Assembly (NCBI GenBank): GCA_012512865.1
Contig: JAAZDH010000119.1
Location: 1 to 7,777 of the forward strand
Length of the DNA stretch: 7,777 bases
From: Clostridiaceae bacterium
GTDB lineage: Bacteria > Bacillota > Clostridia > Acetivibrionales > DUMC01
Direction of reading: 5' to 3'
Positions 1 through 6,558 of this stretch are shown here, in pieces. Made by a program: the position numbers and the translations under genes. How positions within the stretch are numbered: position 1 is the first letter of the stretch; each line of letters begins with the position of its first letter. The notes below the pieces were generated by a model, which did no database searches, had not been told where the DNA came from, and worked only from the letters and a program-made list of their open reading frames with translations.

Positions 1-259
1 ATTCTATTGTTAATTACTAAAAAAATAATAATTACATATCTCTTTAGATTTATTTGTTTTAAAGCATGAGTACTTAATATTTTATATTCCTCTTAAATAT
101 CAGTTTTGTACTTTAATCATGACATTCTTCATACTAGGCTATAAATGTAGCTCAAACATTTGTTTCTACTACATTCAAACTCTAGAAACTATCTCCTAAT
201 TTTTTTCGCAAGCAATTCAATGATTCCACAAATAACTAAAATTTCTCACGCCACTTAAA
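1..259. other. AT-rich stretch with no recognisable gene
   Basis: This stretch follows the stop of the glycosyltransferase gene. It is very AT-rich, and I found no open frame of meaningful length on either strand, no clear hairpin with a U-tract and no RNA gene. The only protein-like trace is a 19-codon minus-strand fragment at 245..189, which ends with a hydrophobic then basic tail (GIIELLAKKIRR, then a stop). It has an in-frame stop just upstream at 248..246 and no start codon, so at most it is debris from an older gene. Confidence 0.5.
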
Positions 260-1360
260 TTATTGATAAGTGAAAAGCTTTCTTATCTCTTCCATATATG
301 CTTTTATTACAAACTGCCTATCATATTCTCTTTCCATCTTCCTACGTCCAGCAATACCCATTAATTTTTTCTTTTCATAAGGTAACTCTATAAATTTTAC
401 TATCGTTTCAACCAAGCTGTCAACATTCTTGACTTCAAACCCAAGCCCGCTAACACCTTCATCAAAAGTATCTTGGCATCCAGGGACTCTTGATGCTAAT
501 ACAGGACGGCCAGTAGATGCAGATTCAAGTAACACATTTGCTGTTCCTTCATGATAAGACGGTAATATTGTTGCATGGCTATTCTTAATAAAAGAGTGCA
601 CATTATCCTGCCTGCCATGATATGTAATAATACCTTTTTCTTGTAGTTCTTTTAGTTTTTCGATATAGTTCTCTTCGCAATCTCCAACCAAATCAAAGTG
701 TACATTTGGATATTTAGCTTTAATTCGGGTAGCAGTATCTAATAATTCATTTATTCCCTTATCTTTCATAATACGTCCAATAAATAAAAATTTAATCTCG
801 TCATCGTCATCTGGATATTCCTCAAAACAATGGTAATTAAGATTAACTCCTGACCTAGGAATTAACCTAGTTTTGCTGATTGCAATTTTATTATCTAAGA
901 AAAGTCTTTGATTTGAGCTGTTCTGGAAGAAAACACATGAAGCTTTTTTAAGGCCAATTTTATACAGCTTTAATGCAATTTTTTTCATTATTCCATTGTT
1001 TTCAATTGAAGTACCTAATCCTGTAATATTTACTAAATATGGTATTTGCAGCAATCTACATGCAATACCTCCATATACATTAGGTTTGATGGTGTACGTC
1101 AGTACTATATTCGGTTTTTCCTTTTGTATAATTCGTATATAGTTAAGCAATAACTTGAGATCAGAAATTGGATCAGTACTTCTCCTTTTAATTCTAGTTT
1201 CAATAATATTACATCCTATTTTTTTAAAGAAAACAGTCTTTGTATCAACTGGAGCAGAAATACTTATACAATAGTCTTGATTAATTAATTCATCAATTAG
1301 CTCTCTACGAAAACTATAAAGCCCATTTATTGAATTTGTTAAGACTAATATTCTTTTCAT
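260..1360 (-). CDS. GT4-family glycosyltransferase (PglA-like)
   Basis: The product is a 366-residue retaining glycosyltransferase with the GT-B fold. It probably adds a sugar from a nucleotide donor to an undecaprenyl-diphosphate-linked acceptor at the inner face of the membrane. The N-terminal half starts MKRILVLTNS and carries TYTIKPNVYGG (88-98) and the NITGLG loop (111-116), typical of the PglA/capsular GT4 group. The C-terminal half has FIGRIMKDKG (193-202) and the donor-site E-x7-E motif E271/E279 in PSYHEGTANVLLES. Length is normal for the family. The ATG follows AAAGGAG at an 8-base spacing, so the start is well supported. It is the last gene of the operon in this window, and 249 bases separate it from the broken transferase upstream. 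A GT4 gene beside a phosphoglycosyl transferase is the usual order in pgl-type loci. Donor and acceptor cannot be read from sequence. Confidence 0.93.
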   Translation of the reverse strand: MKRILVLTNSINGLYSFRRELIDELINQDYCISISAPVDTKTVFFKKIGCNIIETRIKRRSTDPISDLKLLLNYIRIIQKEKPNIVLTYTIKPNVYGGIACRLLQIPYLVNITGLGTSIENNGIMKKIALKLYKIGLKKASCVFFQNSSNQRLFLDNKIAISKTRLIPRSGVNLNYHCFEEYPDDDDEIKFLFIGRIMKDKGINELLDTATRIKAKYPNVHFDLVGDCEENYIEKLKELQEKGIITYHGRQDNVHSFIKNSHATILPSYHEGTANVLLESASTGRPVLASRVPGCQDTFDEGVSGLGFEVKNVDSLVETIVKFIELPYEKKKLMGIAGRRKMEREYDRQFVIKAYMEEIRKLFTYQ

Positions 1361-1609
1361 TTATCTTGCTCCTTTACGTTTATCTATACCTATTTATACC
1401 TAAACACTTTTTTATCTTCACTACATCTTAAGAATCTAGCAAGATTTCCTATACTACAGCTGAACTTGGTTTATTATTCTTAAAACAACTGAATTCATAC
1501 CAACAATTTGGTTTTTTCTATGTTTATTCAATTTCTAACAATTAGGCCACTATTTATGCAACAGCTTAAAGCAATACTCATACTGTTACCAACCGAAGCA
1601 TTGATTTTA
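1361..1609. other. Gene-free gap upstream of the GT4 gene
   Basis: These 249 bases lie between the transferase stump and the GT4 start. No frame is open for more than a few codons, and no remaining part of the stump's coding sequence is visible. On the minus strand a good ribosome binding site (AAAGGAG) sits before the GT4 ATG. About 24 bases upstream of that ATG, AGGTATA occurs twice with a 10-bp offset (plus-strand 1384..1401). I see no convincing -35/-10 pair, so an internal promoter is possible but not shown. Confidence 0.5.
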
Positions 1610-1861
1610 TCAACTCTTATTAGTTAAATTTGTAGTCCCTTTAAACTTTTTCATCGTTACATTTTCACTTTCGTTTATTCCTTCTCGCCTAATTACTATC
1701 AAAAAAGTTAGCGCGAAAATTTTTAAGTCAAGCAAAAATGACATATTATCTACATATTCAATATCATACTCAAATTTTTCTTCCCAGCTTATAGCATTGC
1801 GACCTTTTATCTGAGCAAGGCCAGTTAACCCAGGTCTAATTAAAGCACAGACAGTTTTCAA
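1610..1861 (-). pseudogene. C-terminal stump of a second phosphoglycosyl (sugar) transferase
   Basis: The readable part matches only the last quarter to third of a bacterial sugar transferase (WcaJ/PglC superfamily). It begins at RPGLTGLAQIKGRNAISWEEKF and runs through the YVDNMSFLLDLKI segment to a normal-looking C-terminus. The membrane helix, the FRTM segment, the catalytic Asp-Glu pair and the SLVGPRP motif of an intact enzyme (compare the gene at 4360..5001) are all absent, so this piece cannot be an active transferase. There is no ATG or ribosome binding site; the frame opens only at a TTG. Homology begins near position 1838. The roughly 15 codons before it are unrelated and run in frame from directly behind the ATP-grasp stop codon. 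The simplest reading is that insertion or recombination of the upstream module removed the 5' part of a gene that once paired with the GT4 gene. Confidence 0.8.
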
Positions 1862-1885
1862 AAAATACTTCTTAATAAACTTATT

Positions 1886-2869
1886 TCAACCAGAATTACT
1901 CCCAATAATCTTAACTTCATTATATTTCATCATATATACTCCTTCCTTATACTGTCCGATTAGTTCATCATTTGCTTTGCCGTCTATATTATTAATAATC
2001 ATCTTTGGTATATTAACCCCACACTCATATGCATGTGGATATCCGCCACCAAAGCGGGGATTAACTTCAGAAATGCAGTATTCATCATTAACTTTAAAAA
2101 TATCAATATCTATAATCCCTTTAAGTCCTGCTTTTTTGACAAACTCTTTAATCAAATTAAAAAGCTTTTCATCTTTTACAGAAACAGATTTTTCTGTTTC
2201 TCCCGCTCGCATCTTAATTTTCTCTTTTATAAATATTGCAACTGGCTCTCCTGATATCATGTCTATATAAGTATCTGCACCATATTCAGCACCGTCCATA
2301 AATTCTTGTATCATTAAATCGTTAAAGCGTTTAAATAAAACCTCAATCTCTTCTTTAGATTTTGCTTTATTGATATTAATACTAGCACTTCCCTTTATTG
2401 GTTTTACGAAAACAGGGTAGTTGATATTACCTAAATCTAAGTTCTTATAAAATGTTTCTTTATCTATATAGCTTTTTGCAGTTTCAAATCCATTTTGGGA
2501 TAAAAACTTGTACATAGCATATTTATCAAAGCACATTTCTACTACTTCATAGTCTGAAATAATTGGTATTACTCCGATTTCTAAAAAATCTTGTTTATGC
2601 TTAGCAAGTATACTTAATTCAGGATCAATAAGAGATAAAACCGCCTTGATTTTATTTTCTTTACAAATTGAAAGAATTGTATCCAAATATTCTTCGTCAT
2701 TTATTGTAGGAACAATAAAATGCTTATCTGCATCATAAAGAGCAGGTGCTAATTTGCTACAGTCTGTAGCTATAACCTGACCCCGGTTATTTAATTCTTT
2801 TCTAAAATATTGAATTATTTTATTTCTTGTACCACAACTTAATATTAATATGTTTATTTCTTCATTCAT
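1886..2869 (-). CDS. ATP-grasp ligase (CarB-like, PRK12767-type)
   Basis: This 327-residue protein has the architecture of stand-alone ATP-grasp ligases. An N-terminal Rossmann-like pre-ATP domain starts NILILSCGTRNK. The ATP-grasp domain covers about 115-295, with a nucleotide-binding lysine in FVKPIKGSAS (K156), the adenine-region segment IQEFMDGAEYG (188-198), and the metal-binding SEVNPRFGGG block with E268 and N270. The family joins a carboxylate, through an acyl phosphate, to an amine or other nucleophile. Relatives occur in many polysaccharide and peptide-natural-product loci, often with unknown substrates. The ATG follows GGAGGAG at about 8 bases and overlaps the end of the upstream fusion gene by 8 bp (ATGAATGA), so the two are probably translationally coupled and act together. 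I infer that it couples an amino acid or derived acid to a sugar or lipid-linked glycan; the substrate is unknown. Confidence 0.88.
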   Translation of the reverse strand: MNEEINILILSCGTRNKIIQYFRKELNNRGQVIATDCSKLAPALYDADKHFIVPTINDEEYLDTILSICKENKIKAVLSLIDPELSILAKHKQDFLEIGVIPIISDYEVVEMCFDKYAMYKFLSQNGFETAKSYIDKETFYKNLDLGNINYPVFVKPIKGSASININKAKSKEEIEVLFKRFNDLMIQEFMDGAEYGADTYIDMISGEPVAIFIKEKIKMRAGETEKSVSVKDEKLFNLIKEFVKKAGLKGIIDIDIFKVNDEYCISEVNPRFGGGYPHAYECGVNIPKMIINNIDGKANDELIGQYKEGVYMMKYNEVKIIGSNSG

Positions 2870-4331
2870 TAGTTAACTCCTCCAGATCATCGAAAAACAA
2901 TGGTGTACCACCCGTATGTATAAATAGAATATTCTTGCCAGTAATTTGACATTTCTTGATGTATTCTTTCATTCCCCAATAAGCTTTTCCAGTATATGTC
3001 GTATCCAATGGTATTCCATCTTGAATTAAAACCTTCTTAATAGTTTGCAATATATCATAATTGTAAATACCATATCCACCTAGTACATAGTCGTCAATGA
3101 AGTTAATGAAATCAAAGTTAACATAGTCCATACCTTTACTTACTAAGTAATCATTGACACTATTTAAAACAACTTGTCTACCGTATGGATTTTTCCTTGC
3201 AATGCTTATACCTATTATTTTTCTATTATCTCCATTAATCAATTGACCGCAAATAAGTCCTGATTGAGTAGTTCCAGTACCAGAAGCATGAAAGATATAA
3301 TCAAAATATAGACCATTATTTTTTTCATATTCTTTTATTTCATTGTATGTCTCTACATAAGCTTGAGTCCCAATATTGCCGTGTCCTCCTCCTTGTATAA
3401 AATATGGTATATATCCTTTATATTCTAGTTCTTTTATTTTTTTGCTAATTGTTTCTTCAACCTCAGATATAGTACAATATTTTATTTCTGTTCCAAAAAA
3501 CTTAATCAATTTGCTGTTATAGTTAGGTTTACTCGTTTCTATTGGAGATATAATGCTACACGGTATCCCTTTAGATGCAGCTATGTTTGATATAATTCTA
3601 CAATGATTAGACTTGCTACTACCATAAGTAACAACATAATCACAACCCTTTAATATTATATCTTCTAAAAATAGCATAGCTTTTCTGGCTTTATTTCCTC
3701 CAAAAGAAATTGGGAAAAGATCATCTCTTTTTATATAAAAATTATTATTTTTTAATTTTTCGCTTAGCTTATGTATAGGTGTTGCATTAAACTTTTCTAT
3801 TTCCGAGCTATTAACCACATTGGTTTTATTTATATATTTTTCTAAGTTTAGTCCGTATAAGTACCTATCTATTTTTCGTCTATTGTAAATAAGATCATCT
3901 TTCAGTAGTCCTTCTTTCTCAAACCCAACCTTTTCAAACAGTTTTTGATCTGACCTATTACCAATTTCAGTATATAGGTAAATCTTATTTAGTTTTAACT
4001 CATAGTAAGCTATATCTATTAGTAATTTTGTTGCTGTATAAGCTATTCCTTTTCCTTTATACTTTTCTTCCCCTAGACAAATATAATATTCTGCCTTTTT
4101 GTTCTTCTGATCAATGTTTATCAAACCTATTAAACCGGCTGGTTCACCGTTGTAAGTTATTGTGTAATCTGCTCTATCTGCCCTATTCTTTATACTATTA
4201 TACCAAATTAAAGTCTTATCCTCTCTTAATGGTAAATCATAATGAAGATACTTATTATTATTTTTATCATTTATCCAATTAACTTTATATGGTATATCTT
4301 TTTCTTCAAATTTTCTAATCGCTATACTCAC
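2862..4331 (-). CDS. GNAT acetyltransferase fused to D-cysteine desulfhydrase-like PLP enzyme
   Basis: A two-domain protein of 489 residues, numbered from the GTG start. Residues 2-160 form a RimJ/RimL/PseH-type GNAT acetyltransferase; the acetyl-CoA loop is KYKGKG (90-95), where the usual leading R/Q is K. Residues 180-485 match the D-cysteine desulfhydrase/ACC deaminase family: IKRDD, GGNKARK with PLP lysine K214, SNHCR (S241, N242), phosphate loop GTGTTQSG (351-358), YTGKA and IHTGG. Threonines T447 and T473 sit where true ACC deaminases have Glu and Leu, so a desulfhydrase/deaminase-like activity is more likely than ACC deamination. The glutamine usual before SNH is K240. The GTG at 4331 has GGTGAT four bases upstream and gives a compact GNAT start; an ATG at 4343 without a clear binding site would add four residues. 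The gene overlaps the ATP-grasp gene. Sequence does not show whether the two domains act on one substrate. Confidence 0.88.
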   Translation of the reverse strand: MSIAIRKFEEKDIPYKVNWINDKNNNKYLHYDLPLREDKTLIWYNSIKNRADRADYTITYNGEPAGLIGLINIDQKNKKAEYYICLGEEKYKGKGIAYTATKLLIDIAYYELKLNKIYLYTEIGNRSDQKLFEKVGFEKEGLLKDDLIYNRRKIDRYLYGLNLEKYINKTNVVNSSEIEKFNATPIHKLSEKLKNNNFYIKRDDLFPISFGGNKARKAMLFLEDIILKGCDYVVTYGSSKSNHCRIISNIAASKGIPCSIISPIETSKPNYNSKLIKFFGTEIKYCTISEVEETISKKIKELEYKGYIPYFIQGGGHGNIGTQAYVETYNEIKEYEKNNGLYFDYIFHASGTGTTQSGLICGQLINGDNRKIIGISIARKNPYGRQVVLNSVNDYLVSKGMDYVNFDFINFIDDYVLGGYGIYNYDILQTIKKVLIQDGIPLDTTYTGKAYWGMKEYIKKCQITGKNILFIHTGGTPLFFDDLEELTNE

Positions 4332-4359
4332 GTATATCACCATTTGTTTTTAGTTTTTA

Positions 4360-5001
4360 TTAAATATTAATATTTGTCTTAGAACTTAATGCAGTATCTT
4401 TTTCTGACTGAATATATATATTTTCTTGTCTGGTAATTTTTAGTATAGTTTTTAATAATATTTTTATATCAAGCCATATGCTGAATTTATCTATATATTC
4501 GACATCAATAAGAATTCTATCATCCCATGGAACAGAGTTTCTTACTGTAACTTGTGCTAATCCTGTCATTCCTGGTCTCATTTCAAATCTTCTTTTTTGA
4601 AAACAATTATAGTTTTCATACTTATACGGATGATATGGAACAGGTGGTCTTGGTCCTACTAAACTCATATCTCCTTTTAATACATTAAAGAGTTGTGGAA
4701 GCTCATCTAAACTAGTAGCTCTAAGGAATCTCCCAATACTAGTGATTCTATTGTCATTTTCACTTTTTACTATAAGTCCATCACCGATCTTCTCAGCATT
4801 AACTACCATAGTTCTAAACTTAATTATCTTAAACACCCTACCGTCTTTGCCCAGCCGATCTTGCCTAAAAATGACCGGCCCTTTTGAAGTTAATTTAATT
4901 AATATTGCAATAATAATTATTGTTGGAAAAGTAATAATTAATCCTAACAAACTTCCAAAAAAATCAATTAATCTCTTCACAAACAAGTTAACACCTCTCA
5001 T
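4360..5001 (-). CDS. Undecaprenyl-phosphate sugar phosphotransferase (PglC/WcaJ-type)
   Basis: A 213-residue monotopic phosphoglycosyl transferase that moves a sugar-1-phosphate from a UDP-sugar to undecaprenyl phosphate, the first membrane step of glycan assembly. Numbered from the chosen ATG, KRLIDFFGS is followed by one hydrophobic re-entrant helix (about 12-37). Then come GPVIFRQDRLGKDG, KFRTM, the catalytic Asp-Glu pair D99/E100 in SLDELPQLFN, SLVGPRPP (113-120) and the C-terminal RPGMTGLAQ block (142-150). The small size, without the extra N-terminal membrane domain of WbaP/WcaJ, is PglC-like. The frame opens at an ATG at 5028, which would overlap the aminotransferase by 26 bases. The ATG at 5001 lies one base after that gene's stop, has GGGAG just upstream and gives the normal family N-terminus, so I prefer it. 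The UDP-sugar made by the upstream aminotransferase pathway is the likely substrate. Confidence 0.92.
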   Translation of the reverse strand: MRGVNLFVKRLIDFFGSLLGLIITFPTIIIIAILIKLTSKGPVIFRQDRLGKDGRVFKIIKFRTMVVNAEKIGDGLIVKSENDNRITSIGRFLRATSLDELPQLFNVLKGDMSLVGPRPPVPYHPYKYENYNCFQKRRFEMRPGMTGLAQVTVRNSVPWDDRILIDVEYIDKFSIWLDIKILLKTILKITRQENIYIQSEKDTALSSKTNINI

Positions 5002-5002
5002 A

Positions 5003-6124
5003 CTACTCCCACAACCCCTTAACAACACTACACGCTCTTTCTAAATCTTCATCTGTCATTTTGGTGTCGCTAGGCAAGCAAACACCATTTTCAAATATCC
5101 TCTTTGAAATACCTTCACCAACGAAATCGCAAGCTTCATAAAATGGCTGTTCATGCATTGGCTTCCAGATTGGCCTTGATTCTATATTCTCTTTTTCAAG
5201 AGCTTCAATTATATCTATTGGCCTGACTTGTCCACTAAGTATTATACATGATAACCAATAATTAGGTTCATTCCATTCATTAACAGGCATGAACTGAATT
5301 CCATCCAGCTTGCCAAGTTCTCTCTTGTAATATTCAAATATATACTTCTTCTTAGCTACCCTCTGGTCTAATACCTTAAGTTGCCCTCTGCCAATTCCTG
5401 CAACAACGTTGCTCATTCTGTAATTGTAACCCAACTCACTATGCTGGTAATGTCTTGCTTTGTCCCTGGCCTGTGTTGCCCAAAATTTAACCTTAGCAAT
5501 ACCTTCTTCATTATCTGAAACTAACATCCCACCACCTGAAGTAGTTATGATTTTATTGCCATTAAAAGAAAAGACGCCATAATCTCCAAAGGTTCCAGTA
5601 TATTTACCTTTATATGTAGTTCCAAGTGACTCCGCAGCATCTTCTATAAGAGTCACATTATTTTTCTTACATAACTCAATAATAGGATCCAAATCTGCAG
5701 AAAGACCGTATAAGTGAACAACCAAAACTGCCTTTACTCTATCCCCATACTTTTCAAAAGCTGTTTCTAAAGCTCCTAGATCCATATTCCAGGTTTTAAT
5801 ATTACTATCTATAAAAACCGGAATTGCATTTTGATATATAATTGGATTGGCTGTGGCTGAGAAAGTTAATGCTGGGCAGAATACAATATCTCCTTCTCCA
5901 ACACCTGCAGCTTTTAATGCCATATGTATAGCTGCTGTTCCAGAGCTTAGCGCTGCTGCATATTTTGCACCTATCTTAGCAGCAAGTTCTCTTTCAAAGC
6001 CATCTACATTTGGTCCTAATGGTGCTATCCAGTTTGTTTCAAAGGCTTCTTTTATGTACTCTATTTCAAAACCTTCTTCGCTCATATGTGGTGAAGATAG
6101 GTATATTCTCTTTTTATCTGCCAT
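5003..6124 (-). CDS. DegT/DnrJ/EryC1 sugar aminotransferase (PglE-like)
   Basis: A 373-residue PLP-dependent aminotransferase that most probably converts a UDP-4-keto-6-deoxy-HexNAc to the 4-amino sugar. Family landmarks are the N-terminal LSSPHMSEEG followed by NWIAPLGPNVDGFE (31-44), SSGTAAIHMAL (60-70), the PLP-pyridine aspartate D162 in EDAAESLGT, and the Schiff-base lysine K191 in FNGNKIITTSGGG. The later YNYRMSN and ESRPIWKPMH segments also match. From memory, the PPHM/SNYIAPLG start and the GNKIITTSGGGM and PLWKAMH motifs closely match Campylobacter PglE, so UDP-bacillosamine-type chemistry is likely; exact stereochemistry is not shown. The ATG is preceded by AGGA at a rather long 12-base spacing. 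It is the first gene after the 430-base leader, and it is less AT-rich than the genes downstream. The dehydratase that would feed it is probably the partial gene at the right edge. Confidence 0.93.
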   Translation of the reverse strand: MADKKRIYLSSPHMSEEGFEIEYIKEAFETNWIAPLGPNVDGFERELAAKIGAKYAAALSSGTAAIHMALKAAGVGEGDIVFCPALTFSATANPIIYQNAIPVFIDSNIKTWNMDLGALETAFEKYGDRVKAVLVVHLYGLSADLDPIIELCKKNNVTLIEDAAESLGTTYKGKYTGTFGDYGVFSFNGNKIITTSGGGMLVSDNEEGIAKVKFWATQARDKARHYQHSELGYNYRMSNVVAGIGRGQLKVLDQRVAKKKYIFEYYKRELGKLDGIQFMPVNEWNEPNYWLSCIILSGQVRPIDIIEALEKENIESRPIWKPMHEQPFYEACDFVGEGISKRIFENGVCLPSDTKMTDEDLERACSVVKGLWE

Positions 6125-6164
6125 CCAATAGTATCTTCCTTTCTTAAAAAGTTATCATCTGTTT

Positions 6165-6558
6165 TATCGCCTATATTACTAAATTGCCGAATATCACTCA
6201 ATAAAGGCATAGCTTCGCCCTTTCGTGCGGGTGTATCGTTTTTCTTCCAGCATTATGCTATTCATGCTCCCCTATGATATAGGCTCAGCTGCTTCACAGC
6301 CCGGTCCGGCATTTCCATTAAATCGTCAAACCGCCAAGTCTACGAGTCTAATAGCTAAGGCTGCCAGACTTCGCAAGTTCACGCATGCTTAATCTTTGCT
6401 GCACACAGCTCTACACATCTGCACACAACCATCCGGCGCTTCTCAACCGCCCGGCACATTCTCATCCCGCACTACGCATAAACTACCGCTATGCCGCCTT
6501 ACCGCCGGGACACGCCGAAACAGTAATCCCGCCTGAATAAGGCTTTGTAAAACAAGTT
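6165..6558 (-). promoter_or_regulatory. Candidate structured RNA leader of the biosynthetic operon
   Basis: About 400 bases between the regulator stop and the aminotransferase contain no gene but many short hairpins on the minus-strand transcript. Examples: CCGG-G-CG with CG-CCGG (6454..6433, 9-base loop); GCTG-TGTG-CAGC (6409..6398); GCTG-TGAAG-CAGC (6300..6288); CCTAT-ATC-ATAGG (6283..6271); and AAAGG(G)C with GCCTTT (6223..6203). The stretch is clearly GC-richer than the operon it precedes: by hand count, 36 of 60 bases are G or C at 6421-6480, against 17 of 60 at 3841-3900. I could not assign a riboswitch class. A leader for processive antitermination or ligand sensing, as known before other long polysaccharide operons, is plausible but inferred. 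A decayed gene is the main alternative; frames read by eye gave no protein-like stretch. Confidence 0.4.

Noticed and set aside
1420..1450. Short inverted repeats AATCT/AGATT and the TCTTAAGA palindrome
   Set aside because: They are very short, AT-rich and without a U-tract or nearby promoter, so they are expected by chance in this composition.
1977..2270. Plus-strand frames of 97 and 73 codons opposite the ATP-grasp gene
   Set aside because: They are antisense to a conserved enzyme, with no recognisable motifs and no binding site. The same applies to the plus-strand frames near 4028-4282, 4742-5044, 5847-6131 and 6789-7013.
1610..2869. Stop-codon read-through joining the ATP-grasp gene to the transferase stump
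   Set aside because: The frames do match across the TGA, but the stump lacks every catalytic element and I see no recoding signal; a recombination scar explains it more simply.
6200..6245. c-di-GMP-I (GEMM) riboswitch at the 3' end of the leader
   Set aside because: The ACCC...GGGCGAAGC segment has a passing likeness to the core of that class, but the conserved GGCAAACC and ACGCAAAGC strings are absent, so I do not call it.
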